From: Sinomonas atrocyanea
GTDB taxonomy: Bacteria > Actinomycetota > Actinomycetes > Actinomycetales > Micrococcaceae
Direction: 5' to 3'
Assembly (NCBI RefSeq): GCF_030811715.1
Contig: NZ_JAUSRH010000002.1
Coordinates: forward strand, 372,001 to 436,000
Length of the DNA stretch: 64,000 nucleotides
Within the stretch, counting starts at the first letter, position 1. Every line of letters begins with the position of its first letter. The position numbers and the translations under genes are program-made. Shown piece by piece: positions 38,454 through 47,158 of the stretch. The notes beneath the pieces were generated by a model. The model saw only the letters and a list, made by a program, of their open reading frames with translations, was not told the origin of the DNA and ran no database searches.

Positions 38454-39305
38454 TCAGCTCGGTTCCCCCGAGCCGAGGGGAGCGCCGGCGCCGAAGACGG
38501 GCTCCGCCGTCGGCCGCTTCGCGAGGATGCCGTCCCCGCTCGACTTGTGCCGGAGCCGGCGGATCACCCACGGGACGAAGTACTCGCGCGCCCAGACCAG
38601 GTCCTCGGTCCGGGCCGCCCGCCACGTGCGCACGGGCACCGGGCTCGGGTCCATAGGTTCGAGGCCGTGCCGGACGTTGAGGGCCTCGAGCGCCATGATC
38701 GCGATGGTGTGGTGGCCGAGCGGGGAGAAGTGGAGCCGGTCCGTGTCCCACATGCGCGGGTCGGAGAGCTGGCGCAGGCCCCACATGTCGGCAACCACCG
38801 CGTCGTGGCGCGCCGCGACCACACGGAGGTTCTCGTTGTAGATGGCGACTTTGCCGCGGATCGCGGAGAGCACGGGCGTCGAGCCGATGTCGGGACCGTT
38901 GAAGAGGAGCACGGTCGCGCCGGCGTCGGCGAGACGTCCGACGGCGGCGTCGAGCCTGAGCGCGAGGGCGTCGGGGTCGCTTCCGGGCCGCAGCAGGTCG
39001 TTGCCGCCCGCGGAGACTGAGACGAGGTCCGGCTGGAGCGCGAGGGCCGGCTCGAGCTGCTCGTCCAGGATGCGGCCCAGCAGGCGCCCGCGGATCGCGA
39101 GGTTCGCATAGGCGAAATCCTCGGTGCCGTGCGAGAGCTCCTCCGCCAGCCGGTCCGCCCAGCCGCGGTGGCGGCCGGGGTTCTCGGGATCGGGATCCCC
39201 GATCCCCTCGGTGAACGAGTCCCCGAGCGCCACGTACCGGTGCCACGGGTGCCGGCGCCCCTCGGGGAGACCGGCTTCTGCTGGGGCCTCGCGTTCGACG
39301 GTCAT
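38454..39305 (-). CDS. SGNH/GDSL hydrolase
   Basis: A 283-residue esterase-fold enzyme. Block I YVALGDSFTEGIGD holds the nucleophile Ser, block II Gly in YANLAIRG, block III SAGGNDLLRPG, and block V DRLHFSPLGHH supplies Asp and His. No signal peptide, so cytoplasmic. Substrate unknown. The C-terminal ~60 residues (after EYFVPW) are an extension. CATAAT (complement 39317-39312) 6 nt before the ATG predicts a leaderless transcript; a 22-bp dyad overlaps the -35 region, implying a repressor. Confidence 0.9.
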   Translation of the reverse strand: MTVEREAPAEAGLPEGRRHPWHRYVALGDSFTEGIGDPDPENPGRHRGWADRLAEELSHGTEDFAYANLAIRGRLLGRILDEQLEPALALQPDLVSVSAGGNDLLRPGSDPDALALRLDAAVGRLADAGATVLLFNGPDIGSTPVLSAIRGKVAIYNENLRVVAARHDAVVADMWGLRQLSDPRMWDTDRLHFSPLGHHTIAIMALEALNVRHGLEPMDPSPVPVRTWRAARTEDLVWAREYFVPWVIRRLRHKSSGDGILAKRPTAEPVFGAGAPLGSGEPS

Positions 39306-39327
39306 GCCTGCATTATGCCGCGCAAGT

Positions 39328-39349
39328 AACCTGAATGGTCTTTCAGGTT
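39328..39349. promoter_or_regulatory. dyad between divergent hydrolase genes
   Basis: AACCTGAA-N6-TTCAGGTT, perfect 8-bp arms. On the minus strand it spans the predicted -35 of the SGNH gene; on the plus strand it lies about 30 bp upstream of the alpha/beta-hydrolase -10 (TACTGT 39378-39383). Cognate regulator unknown; none is encoded next to it. Confidence 0.65.
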
Positions 39350-39389
39350 GGCCCTTCCGCGTTGGTCGGCTCCCGGCTACTGTGGCGCC

Positions 39390-40454
39390 ATGCTCTTCGA
39401 CGGCATCACTGCCCGGCGGGTCCCGACCCCGCGCTACGAAGCCCAGGTCCTCGAACGCGACGGCGACCCCGCCGATGCGGCCGCGGTGGTGTTCGTCCAC
39501 GGCAACGTCTCCTCGTCGCTGTTCTGGCAGCAGGCGATGCTGGACCTGCCGGAGGCGTTCCGCGCGGTGGCCGTGGACCTGCGCGGGTTCGGCGGCAGCG
39601 AGACGCTCCCCGTCGACGCCCGCCGCGGGCTGCGCGACTACAGCGAGGACCTCGAGGCCGTGATCGCGGCCCTCGGCCTCGGCGTCCCGCACCTCGTCGG
39701 GTGGAGCATGGGCGGTGGGGTCGTGCTCCAGTACGCCCTCGACAACCCTGCGCGCTCCCTCACCCTCCAGGCCCCCGTCTCGCCGTACGGCTTCGGCGGC
39801 ACGGCCGGCGCGGACGGCCGCCGGCTCACCGACGACGACGCCGGCACGGGCGCCGGGGGAGTCAACCCCGACTTCGTGGCCCGGCTCGGCGCCGGCGACA
39901 CCGGCGCGGACGCACCCACGTCGCCGCGGTCCGTCTTCCGCGCGACCTACGTGCACGCGGGCTTCGAGTCCCCGCACGAGGACGTGTGGGTGGCCTCGAT
40001 GCTGACCACGGCGATCGGCGAGGGCAACTACCCGGGCACGTCCACGGCGTCGTCCTCGTGGCCCGGCTTCGCCCCGGGCGAGTGGGGCGTGCTCAACACG
40101 ATGGCCCCGGGCAGGCTCGATCTCTCCCCGATCGTGGAACTCGCCGAGAAGCCGCCCATCCTGTGGATCCACGGCGACGCAGACGCGATCGTCTCGGACG
40201 CATCCCTCTTCGATGCGAACGTCCTCGGCCGGCTCGGCGCCATCCCGGGCTGGCCCGGCGAGGAGGCCGCGCCCGCCCAGCCGATGGTCTCGCAGACCCG
40301 CCACGTGCTCGAGGCCTACCGTGGCGCCGGGGGAGCGGTGACCGAGGTCGAGCTCGCCGGCTGCGGGCACTCGCCGCACCTGGAGCTCCCCGGCGAGTTC
40401 AACCGGGCGCTGGCCGCGCACCTCGGGAAGGCCGACCCGTTCCCATATAGTTGA
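39390..40454 (+). CDS. alpha/beta hydrolase
   Basis: A 354-residue hydrolase. Oxyanion-hole HGNVSSS, nucleophile elbow VGWSMGGG, acid in IHGDADAIVSD, and the catalytic His in AGCGHSPHLE give a full triad. The long lid (~150-250, QAPVSPYGFGGTAGADGRR...) resembles that of haloalkane dehalogenase or epoxide-hydrolase-like enzymes; substrate unassigned. ATG 39390 is preferred to an upstream in-frame start because TACTGT lies 6 nt before it (leaderless). Confidence 0.87.
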   Translation: MLFDGITARRVPTPRYEAQVLERDGDPADAAAVVFVHGNVSSSLFWQQAMLDLPEAFRAVAVDLRGFGGSETLPVDARRGLRDYSEDLEAVIAALGLGVPHLVGWSMGGGVVLQYALDNPARSLTLQAPVSPYGFGGTAGADGRRLTDDDAGTGAGGVNPDFVARLGAGDTGADAPTSPRSVFRATYVHAGFESPHEDVWVASMLTTAIGEGNYPGTSTASSSWPGFAPGEWGVLNTMAPGRLDLSPIVELAEKPPILWIHGDADAIVSDASLFDANVLGRLGAIPGWPGEEAAPAQPMVSQTRHVLEAYRGAGGAVTEVELAGCGHSPHLELPGEFNRALAAHLGKADPFPYS

Positions 40455-40466
40455 TGTTTCAACTAT
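40447..40466. promoter_or_regulatory. MarR-like operator before a carboxylesterase gene
   Basis: ATAGTTGATGTTTCAACTAT: perfect 8-bp arms with 4-bp centre, AT-rich in a GC-rich genome, straddling the stop codon of the upstream hydrolase. It covers the predicted -35, with GACAAT (40471-40476) as -10. TAGTTGA/TCAACTA dyads are typical of MarR-family repressors. Confidence 0.65.
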
Positions 40467-40483
40467 GTGTGACAATGGTGAGC

Positions 40484-41188
40484 ATGACTGACGCCCCCGC
40501 CGACGCCCGGCGTGCCCTCTTCCCCGCCCACTACCCCGAGCATGTCGCCCTCTGGAGCCGACCCGAGGAGGAGCGGAAGGGGACCCCGCTCCTGGTGATG
40601 CTCCACGGCTACGGCTCCAACGAGGCGGACCTCATGGGACTCGCCCCCTACGTCCCCGAGCAGTTCACCGTCGCCTCCCTCCGCGCCCCGCAGGAGCTGG
40701 CTCCTGGGGCGTACCAGTGGTTCCCGCTGATGGCGGCCCAGGACTTCGCCATGGAGGCCGTCGAAGCGGCGACCGAGTATGTCCTCGCCTGGCTCGACGA
40801 CGTCCGCAGCCAGCACAGCTCGGTGACGGTGCTCGGCTTCTCGATGGGCATGGCGATGGCCACCTCGCTCATCCGGCGCCGCCCGCACGACTTCGCCGCG
40901 GTGGTGGGCCTGTCCGGCTTCGCCATCGACCCCTCCGCCGGCGGCGCCCCCGCGGAGGGCTACGGCTACTTCCTCGACGGCGAGCTCGACGGCACGCTCC
41001 CCATGTTCTGGGGCCGAGACCAGGCCGATCCCGTCATCACCCAGGATAAGGTCGAGTACACGATGGGCTGGGTGCGCGGCCACGTGCAGCTCACCAAGGT
41101 CACCTACCCGGGGATCGGCCACAGCGTCAGCGCCCCCGAGATCGCCCACGTCAAGGAGTTCCTCGAACTCTCCGTCCTCAAGGGCTGA
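40484..41188 (+). CDS. phospholipase/carboxylesterase family hydrolase
   Basis: A 234-residue single-domain alpha/beta hydrolase of the acyl-protein-thioesterase/carboxylesterase-2 type: VMLHGYGSNEADLMGLAPYVPEQF, nucleophile in LGFSMGMAMATS, acid in GRDQADPVI and His in GIGHSVSAPE. The family includes MhqD-like hydrolases induced by quinones through MarR-type repressors, which fits the MarR-like dyad at its promoter. ATG 40484 lies 7 nt after GACAAT, so the message is probably leaderless. Confidence 0.88.
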   Translation: MTDAPADARRALFPAHYPEHVALWSRPEEERKGTPLLVMLHGYGSNEADLMGLAPYVPEQFTVASLRAPQELAPGAYQWFPLMAAQDFAMEAVEAATEYVLAWLDDVRSQHSSVTVLGFSMGMAMATSLIRRRPHDFAAVVGLSGFAIDPSAGGAPAEGYGYFLDGELDGTLPMFWGRDQADPVITQDKVEYTMGWVRGHVQLTKVTYPGIGHSVSAPEIAHVKEFLELSVLKG

Positions 41189-41200
41189 GGGCCCGCCCGG

Positions 41201-41473
41201 TCAGGGCTGCGGGACGAGGCGGACGCTCCGGCCGTTGACCTCCACGGAGTCGCCGACGCCGAGCTGGCGCCCGCGACGCTCCTCGATCTCCCCGTTGACC
41301 TTCACGAGGCCGTGGCGGATGAGCTCGGCGGCCTCGACGCCGTCCTCGACGAGCGAGGCGAGCTTGAGGAGCTGGCCGAGACGGATCGTCCCCTCCCGGA
41401 TCTCGACGGTCTCCTCGGCGCCGTCGCGGGGCGAGGGCTGGCCGGCGGGACGGGAGGATTCGCGGGGCGTCAT
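41201..41473 (-). CDS. S4-domain RNA-binding protein
   Basis: A 90-residue protein that is almost entirely an S4 fold: IRLGQLLKLASLVEDGVEAAELIRHGLVKVNGEIEERRGRQLGVGDSV. Relatives (YaaA/RlbA-like) bind structured RNA, often ribosomal. A disordered Pro/Ser/Arg N-terminus precedes it. TAGAGT (complement 41485-41480) 6 nt before the ATG suggests a leaderless transcript, and this -10 overlaps that of the divergent transporter gene. Confidence 0.9.
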   Translation of the reverse strand: MTPRESSRPAGQPSPRDGAEETVEIREGTIRLGQLLKLASLVEDGVEAAELIRHGLVKVNGEIEERRGRQLGVGDSVEVNGRSVRLVPQP

Positions 41474-41479
41474 GCTGCA

Positions 41480-41489
41480 ACTCTAGGCT
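41480..41489. promoter_or_regulatory. overlapping divergent -10 boxes
   Basis: TAGAGT on the minus strand (41485-41480) and TAGGCT on the plus strand (41484-41489) overlap by 2 bp; each lies exactly 6 nt before its start codon (ATG 41473, GTG 41496). The two start codons are separated by 22 bp in total. Confidence 0.6.
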
Positions 41490-41495
41490 AGCGGC

Positions 41496-42470
41496 GTGAC
41501 TGACGCCCGCCGTGTTCCCCTGCCAGTGTGGCTCACGGTGGCGATCGCCGCAGGCGTCGCCATCCCGGCCCAGGGCCGGGTGAACGGCGCGCTCGGCCTC
41601 CGTGTCGGCGACGGTCTGGAGGCCGCGGTGACGAGCTTCGCGACGGGACTCGTGCTCCTCCTCGCCGTCGCGCTCCTGCTGCCGTCCGGCCGGGACGGGC
41701 TCCGCGAGATCGTCCCCGCCGTGCGGGACCGCCGCGTCCCCTGGTGGTACCTCGGCGCCGGCCTGAGCGGGGCCCTCTTCGTGGTCGCCCAGACCTTCAC
41801 CGTCGGCATCCTCGGCATCGCCGTGTTCACCATCGCGGCCGTCACCGGCCAGACCATCAGCGGGCTCCTCGTGGACCGCGCGGGATTCGCGCAGGGGCGG
41901 AGGCGGCCGCTGACCGGGCTGCGGCTCCTCGCCACCGTCCTCACGCTCGCCTCCGTCGCCTACGCCGTGGCCCCCAAGCTTGCCGTCTCCGACCCGGCCG
42001 CGCTCCTCGCGGTCATCGTCCTCCCGGCGGCGGCCGGCTTCGGTCAGAGCTTCCAGTCGGCCATGAACGGCGCAAGCGCCCGCGCGTACCGCAGCCCGCT
42101 GGCCGCCACGCTCATGAACTTCATCTCGGGAATCGTCGGCCTCGCGCTCGCGTGGGGCATCAAGCTCGCAGCCGGGGGCCCCGGCCGGCCGCTGCCCGCT
42201 GACTTCCCCGGCGACTGGTGGTACTACACGGGCGGCGCCCTCGGGGTCGTGTTCATCGGCGCGGCCGCCGTGCTCGTCCGGCACCTCGGGGTGCTCCTGA
42301 CCGGGCTCGGGATGATCGCAGGGCAGCTCCTTGGTTCCCTCGCCCTCGACGCCGCCGCGCCCGTGGCCGGCAGCACCATCGCCCTCCCGACCGTGATCGG
42401 GACCCTCGCAACGCTGGGGGCGATGGTCGTGGCGACCCTCCCGTGGGACCGCCGCCAGTTCCGCCGGTAG
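41496..42470 (+). CDS. DMT-superfamily transporter of the YdcZ (DUF606) type
   Basis: A 324-residue membrane protein with ten predicted helices formed from two ~150-residue YdcZ repeats. Each repeat starts with the same type of motif ([34 protein letters not shown]) and continues with a helix set ending [13 protein letters not shown] in the second. Fused double-DUF606 proteins are exporters of unknown substrate. GTG start 6 nt after TAGGCT, so leaderless. The stop codon overlaps the predicted -10 of glyS. Confidence 0.88.
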   Translation: MTDARRVPLPVWLTVAIAAGVAIPAQGRVNGALGLRVGDGLEAAVTSFATGLVLLLAVALLLPSGRDGLREIVPAVRDRRVPWWYLGAGLSGALFVVAQTFTVGILGIAVFTIAAVTGQTISGLLVDRAGFAQGRRRPLTGLRLLATVLTLASVAYAVAPKLAVSDPAALLAVIVLPAAAGFGQSFQSAMNGASARAYRSPLAATLMNFISGIVGLALAWGIKLAAGGPGRPLPADFPGDWWYYTGGALGVVFIGAAAVLVRHLGVLLTGLGMIAGQLLGSLALDAAAPVAGSTIALPTVIGTLATLGAMVVATLPWDRRQFRR

Positions 42471-42532
42471 TCTTGGAGGCACACACCCGACGGACCGCAC
42501 CCAGCGGCCTGAGCACTCTCGGAGGATTCCCC

Positions 42533-43915
42533 TTGGCACCCAAGACCGCACTGGACTCGATTGTCTCCCTGGCCAAGCGCCGCGGATTCGTCTACCAGGC
42601 GGGTGAGATCTACGGAGGGTCCCGCTCGGCGTGGGACTACGGTCCGCTCGGCGTCGAGCTCAAGGAGAACATCAAGGAGCAGTGGTGGCAGACCTTCGTC
42701 CGCGGCCGCGAGGACATGGTCGGGCTCGACTCCTCGGTGATCCTGCCCAAGCAGGTCTGGGAGGCCTCGGGCCACGTCGCGACGTTCACGGACCCGCTCG
42801 TCGAGTGCCTGCAGTGCCACCACCGCTTCCGCCAGGACCACCTCATCGAGGCCTACGAGGCCAAGAAGGGCCGAGCCCCCGAGGAGGGCATGGCCTCGAT
42901 CACCTGCCCGAACTGCGGGACGGCCGGCAAGTGGACCGAGCCGCAGATGTTCTCCGGCCTCATGAAGACCTTCCTGGGCCCGGTCGACAACGCGGAGGGC
43001 CTGCACTACATGCGCCCCGAGACGGCGCAGGGCATCTTCGTCAACTTCAACAACGTCGTGACCACCTCCCGCAAGAAGCCCCCGTTCGGCATCGGCCAGA
43101 TCGGCAAGGCCTTCCGCAACGAGATCACGCCGGGCAACTTCATCTTCCGCACCCGCGAGTTCGAGCAGATGGAGATCGAGTACTTCACCGCCCCTGCTGA
43201 CGCGGACACGTGGTTCAAGCACTGGGTCGATGCCTGCTGGAACTGGTTCATCGACCTCGGCATCGACCCCGGGAACATGCGCAAGTTCGACGTCCCCGAG
43301 GACGAGCGCGCCCACTACTCGGCGGGCACGATCGACATCGAGTACCGCTTCGGCTTCCAGGGCAACGAGTGGGGCGAGCTCATGGGCGTCGCCAACCGCA
43401 CCGACTTCGACCTCTCGAGCCATTCGAAGGCCTCGGGCCACGAGCTCGCCTACTTCAACCAGGCCACGAACGAGCGCTACACGCCGTACGTGATCGAGCC
43501 CTCGTTCGGCCTCACCCGGTCCATGATGGCCTTCCTCGTCGACGCGTACACCGAGGACGAGGCGCCCAACACGAAGGGCGGCGTGGACAAGCGCACCGTC
43601 CTGCGCCTCGATCCGCGCCTGGCCCCCGTCAAGGCCGCCGTCCTCCCGCTCTCGCGCAACGAGGACCTCTCGCCCAAGGCCCGCGCCCTCGGCGCCGAGC
43701 TGCGCCGGCACTGGAACATCGAGTTCGACGACGCCGGTGCGATCGGCCGCCGCTACCGCCGCCAGGACGAGATCGGCACCCCGTTCTGTATCACCGTGGA
43801 CTTCGCCACGCTCGAGGACCACGCCGTGACGATCCGCGAGCGCGACTCGATGAGCCAGGAGCGGGTCTCCCTCGACAAGGTGACCGGCTACCTGTTCGAG
43901 CGGCTCGGGAAGTGA
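42533..43915 (+). CDS. glyS: glycyl-tRNA synthetase (alpha2 type)
   Basis: Class II synthetase charging tRNA-Gly; 460 residues, the single-chain dimeric form of actinobacteria. [28 protein letters not shown] is the family N-terminus; a zinc-binding CLQCH...CPNCG pair sits in the insertion; motif 2 is [25 protein letters not shown], and motif 3 lies in [17 protein letters not shown] is the start: GGAGGA is 6 nt upstream and no other start fits. TAGTCT (42468-42473) is a plausible -10 with a ~55-nt leader. A GNAT gene follows after 7 bp. Confidence 0.96.
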   Translation: MAPKTALDSIVSLAKRRGFVYQAGEIYGGSRSAWDYGPLGVELKENIKEQWWQTFVRGREDMVGLDSSVILPKQVWEASGHVATFTDPLVECLQCHHRFRQDHLIEAYEAKKGRAPEEGMASITCPNCGTAGKWTEPQMFSGLMKTFLGPVDNAEGLHYMRPETAQGIFVNFNNVVTTSRKKPPFGIGQIGKAFRNEITPGNFIFRTREFEQMEIEYFTAPADADTWFKHWVDACWNWFIDLGIDPGNMRKFDVPEDERAHYSAGTIDIEYRFGFQGNEWGELMGVANRTDFDLSSHSKASGHELAYFNQATNERYTPYVIEPSFGLTRSMMAFLVDAYTEDEAPNTKGGVDKRTVLRLDPRLAPVKAAVLPLSRNEDLSPKARALGAELRRHWNIEFDDAGAIGRRYRRQDEIGTPFCITVDFATLEDHAVTIRERDSMSQERVSLDKVTGYLFERLGK

Positions 43916-43922
43916 CGCGGGC

Positions 43923-44957
43923 GTGGCACAGCTGACCTATCGGCCCTGGCGCGAGGGCGACGACCGCACCCTCCTGCAGCTGTGGGGCGACGCCGAGGGG
44001 GCCTCGCCCGCGCAGTTCCGCGGCGCCTTCGCGCCGGATTCGGACGGTGCGGACGACGCCGCGCCGTCGCCCGCCGCCGCATGGCGCCGCTGCATCGTGG
44101 CGGAGGACCAGGGCATTCCCGTGGCGGCCGGCGTCGTCTACGAGGCTGCGCTCCACCCGGCCCGGCTATGGGTGTACGTCGAGGTTGCCCGGGACCATCG
44201 CCGGGCCGGCATCGGGACCGAGCTCCTGCAGCGCCTGCGTGGGTGCACCGCCGACGTGCCCGCCCGCATCGCCGAGGCCGCAGGCGGAGGGGCCCCGCGC
44301 CTGCGCTCGAAGGTCGAGGCCGGCAGCGCGGGGGCGGCGTTCGCCGAGGCCCGCGGGTTCGGCCTGCTCCAGCGCTCCCGCGAGGTCGTGGTGCGGCCGG
44401 GGGCGCTCAAGCTTCCCGTCTTCGGCGACTCGCCGGCCGCGGACACCGGGCTCGGCGACGACACCTCCCCGCTCGTCGAGGACCTGGCGACCGGCTCGGT
44501 CGAGCTGAGCGACGCCGTCGGCCGCTACTACATGGCGGTGCACGAGTGGGACCCGCCCGCTCCGCTGAGCGTGGGCCGGGCCCAGCAGCTGTTCCTCTCC
44601 GATGCTGCCGGAGCCCACGGAGCCGTGGTGCTGCGCGCCCCGGCCGGGAGCGCGTTCGGGGCCGGGGTCACGCCGTCGAAGAAGGGCCGGCTGCGGGCCT
44701 TCGCGGTGAGCTATGCCGGCCCGTCCAGCGCTGCCGCCGAGCAGCCGAGCGAGGTGCTGCTCGGCCACGAGGTCCGCCTCGACCCGGCCGACGCCGAGGA
44801 CGCCGTGCGCGGACTCCTCGCGCTTGTCGCCTACCAGCACCCCGTGCGGCTCGAGGTCGACGACGCCATGGGTGCCGTCCGGGCCGCCATCGATCCGCTG
44901 CTCGAGGCGGGCGCGGCCGAACAGGTCGGGCCCGAGACCCTCACCGTCGGGGACTGA
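43923..44957 (+). CDS. GNAT-type acetyltransferase, two-domain
   Basis: A 344-residue protein. The N-terminal half is a GNAT domain (YRPWREGDDRTLLQLW, then motif A VEVARDHRRAGIGTELLQRL). The C-terminal half repeats the fold weakly (PLSVGRAQQLFLSDAAGAHGAVVL), without a clear acetyl-CoA motif, as in mycothiol-synthase-like tandem GNATs. GTG start 7 bp after the glyS stop suggests co-transcription. Substrate unknown. Confidence 0.82.
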   Translation: MAQLTYRPWREGDDRTLLQLWGDAEGASPAQFRGAFAPDSDGADDAAPSPAAAWRRCIVAEDQGIPVAAGVVYEAALHPARLWVYVEVARDHRRAGIGTELLQRLRGCTADVPARIAEAAGGGAPRLRSKVEAGSAGAAFAEARGFGLLQRSREVVVRPGALKLPVFGDSPAADTGLGDDTSPLVEDLATGSVELSDAVGRYYMAVHEWDPPAPLSVGRAQQLFLSDAAGAHGAVVLRAPAGSAFGAGVTPSKKGRLRAFAVSYAGPSSAAAEQPSEVLLGHEVRLDPADAEDAVRGLLALVAYQHPVRLEVDDAMGAVRAAIDPLLEAGAAEQVGPETLTVGD

Positions 44958-45010
44958 GGGGTCATTTCCCTGCGTTGAGGGGTCATTTCCCAGAGGGAAG
45001 TGACCCCTCA
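44955..45010. terminator. repeat-type bidirectional terminator
   Basis: TGAGGGGTCATTTCCC occurs at 44955-44970 (overlapping the GNAT stop codon) and again at 44976-44991; the second copy pairs with GGGAAGTGACCCCTCA (44995-45010) with one mismatch, loop of 3. It separates convergent genes and belongs to the same motif family as the 26-kb repeat array. Confidence 0.75.
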
Positions 45011-45020
45011 GCGCCAGGGG

Positions 45021-45869
45021 CTACATCTTGTCGCGGTCGGGGCGCAGCCCCTCCATGACGTCGCGGGCGTCCCAGATGTCACGCTCGGCCTCGGTCGGTG
45101 CCCCGCCGCCGAACTTCGCCGGCACCCACCACGCCCCTGAGGGGTGTCCCAGCGGGAAGTCGAGCACCGCGGTGTCGACGGCGGACTGGAGGGCCGCCTG
45201 GAGGCGCCGTCCGGCGTCCTCGGGACCAGCGGTCCCGAGGAGATCCACGGGGGCGCCGAAGTGGATCCGGATCGGCGCCTTCCACAGGGCTCTGAGCGAG
45301 CCCGCGCCGCGTCTCGTCGTGGCGCCGTGTCCCCGCGTCATGATCCGGTGGGCGCCCCAGACGCCCACGGGAACGAGCGGGACGCCGGTCTGGAGGGCCA
45401 TCCGCACCGCGCCGGTGTGGCACGTGCGCACGGTAAAGCTCCTGCTCACCCCTGCCTCGGGGAAGAGGGCAATGCTCCAGCCGGCGTCCAAAGTGCTCAG
45501 CGACGCCCTGAGGCTCGCGTGGCCCGGCTTGCCGACCACGGCGAGCCCTCCGCACGCCGAGATCGCGGCCCCCAGCAGACGGCTCCGGTAGGGGCGCGCG
45601 CCCACGAGGAACCTCAGGCGGTCACGTCGCCGCTCCCACCACAGCAGCGCGACGAAGACGAAGTCGAGGTACCCGAAGTGGGTGATCGCGAGCACCACCT
45701 GGCCCGGCGGCACGTCGTCGAGACCCGTGGCGGTCACCCGCACGCGGGCGAGGTTTCGGATTCCGGTGAAGGCACGGCGCGCCACGTCGTAGAGCCAGAG
45801 GCTGCCGGGGCGAAGGGGCAGACCCCGGTGGGGAGGCTGGGGTCGGCAGGCGTCGCGGGGTGTCGCCAT
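45021..45869 (-). CDS. PlsC-like lysophospholipid acyltransferase
   Basis: A 282-residue 1-acylglycerol-3-phosphate acyltransferase-type protein. The catalytic H-x4-D is THFGYLDF; glycerophosphate-binding motif is present as LFPEAGVSRSF, where the canonical FPEG-T Gly is Ala; PVGVWGAHRI is block IV. It contains one membrane-associated hydrophobic helix (VFVALLWW region). TAGTCT (complement 45881-45876) 6 nt before the ATG suggests leaderless expression. Acyl donor and acceptor unknown. Confidence 0.87.
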   Translation of the reverse strand: MATPRDACRPQPPHRGLPLRPGSLWLYDVARRAFTGIRNLARVRVTATGLDDVPPGQVVLAITHFGYLDFVFVALLWWERRRDRLRFLVGARPYRSRLLGAAISACGGLAVVGKPGHASLRASLSTLDAGWSIALFPEAGVSRSFTVRTCHTGAVRMALQTGVPLVPVGVWGAHRIMTRGHGATTRRGAGSLRALWKAPIRIHFGAPVDLLGTAGPEDAGRRLQAALQSAVDTAVLDFPLGHPSGAWWVPAKFGGGAPTEAERDIWDARDVMEGLRPDRDKM

Positions 45870-46058
45870 GGCGCCAGACTACAGCCGTGCTGTTCTCCCG
45901 CCAGAGGCGCTTCGCGTCCGGGCCTGTCGGCGCCGCTCCCGTCGGCGCCGGAGTTGTCCACATAGGGCGGGCCCGGGGTCCTCTCCCGGGCGGCCGCTCC
46001 GTAGCGTCGGGACCAGGTGCCGACGGGGCACCGGAATCCACGGAACGGGGTGCACGGC

Positions 46059-47090
46059 ATGGGCAAGGGACAGCGCCATCGGATACGCGGCGGCCGCGGA
46101 GCGCCGGCCGCCGGCACGAGCGGGCCCTCGGTGCCCGCGGGCGTGGGCGGGGAGGACGAGCCGCAGGACCGGCACCTGCCCGAGTTCAGCAGGCGCCAGG
46201 CCGATGCCCTCAGAACGCATGCGGCCGAGGCCGTCCGCAGCCGCGGATACCGGGCCTGGGACCGTGGGACCCATGTGGCAGTGACCGGGGGCCCGTTCAC
46301 CGGTCCGGGCGCGCAGCTGGGGTTCTCGACCATTGCCCGCGAGGCACTGCGGCTTCCCGAAGCCGAGTGGGGTGCCATGGTGGCGGCCGTCGTCGCCCAG
46401 CTCCTGGACGCCGCAGTCCATGGGGGCGCGGCAGGCGGGGGCCTCGGCTACGCGGGGCCGGCGCTGCGTGAACGGCTATTCCCGCGCTTCGTGGCACCCG
46501 AGCGGGTCCCGCCGGGCCAGCTTGCCGAAGCGCACACGTACGCCCGCGACGTGGGAGGACTGCCCCTGATCCTGGCCATCCGCCACGACCAGACCTCCGT
46601 CTACGTCGCCGATGACCACCTCGCGAAGGCAGGCGGGCCCGAGGCGGCCTGGGCGGCCGCGGAATCCAACCTCTTCGAAGCGGGACTGGGCAGGGGAGAG
46701 GCCTTCGTCCGTGACGGGACGGCCGTGCTGCTGCTCGAGTCCGATCACCCCCGCCAGGCATCGTGGATGGCCTACCCGGACCGGCTCATGGCCCATTTCG
46801 GGATAGAGCCGGGTCCGCGCGGCGTCCTCTTCAGCGTCCCCGCGCTGAGGATGATCGCGTTCAGCGTGACCGAGGGCAGCGTCTCGCGCGCCGGCATCCG
46901 CTCGATGCTCGAGCTCAACGCCGTCCTTGCCCAGGACGAGGTGGCGCCCCTGAGCCCGCACGTCTACTGGTGGCGCCCGGGTGCCGCCGTGCAGCAGGCG
47001 ACGGCGTGGGAGGACGGCCACGTCGTCGTGTCCGTGCCCGAGGAGCTGGCCGTCCTCCTGGGCGGACAGGATGGCAGGGCCGTGGCGTGA
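46059..47090 (+). CDS. conserved-looking protein of unknown function
   Basis: A 343-residue soluble protein that I do not recognise with confidence. Visible: a basic disordered N-terminus (KGQRHRIRGGRGAP), an alpha/beta body with LRTHAAEAVRSRGYRAWDRGTHVAV, FSTIAREALRLPEAEW, LILAIRHDQTSVYVADDHLAKAG and VLFSVPALRMIAFSVTEGS; the order loosely recalls the DUF1444/YtpQ pattern. No signal peptide or membrane helix. ATG 46059 is used; GTG 46050 and GTG 46017 are in-frame alternatives. Codon use looks like its neighbours. Located between the acyltransferase and dus. Confidence 0.75.
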   Translation: MGKGQRHRIRGGRGAPAAGTSGPSVPAGVGGEDEPQDRHLPEFSRRQADALRTHAAEAVRSRGYRAWDRGTHVAVTGGPFTGPGAQLGFSTIAREALRLPEAEWGAMVAAVVAQLLDAAVHGGAAGGGLGYAGPALRERLFPRFVAPERVPPGQLAEAHTYARDVGGLPLILAIRHDQTSVYVADDHLAKAGGPEAAWAAAESNLFEAGLGRGEAFVRDGTAVLLLESDHPRQASWMAYPDRLMAHFGIEPGPRGVLFSVPALRMIAFSVTEGSVSRAGIRSMLELNAVLAQDEVAPLSPHVYWWRPGAAVQQATAWEDGHVVVSVPEELAVLLGGQDGRAVA

Positions 47091-47158
47091 GGAGGGCGCG
47101 CTGCCCCCGTCCGGGGCGCATGCGCCGGCGTTTTGCATCGCTTTGACACAATGGAGGG

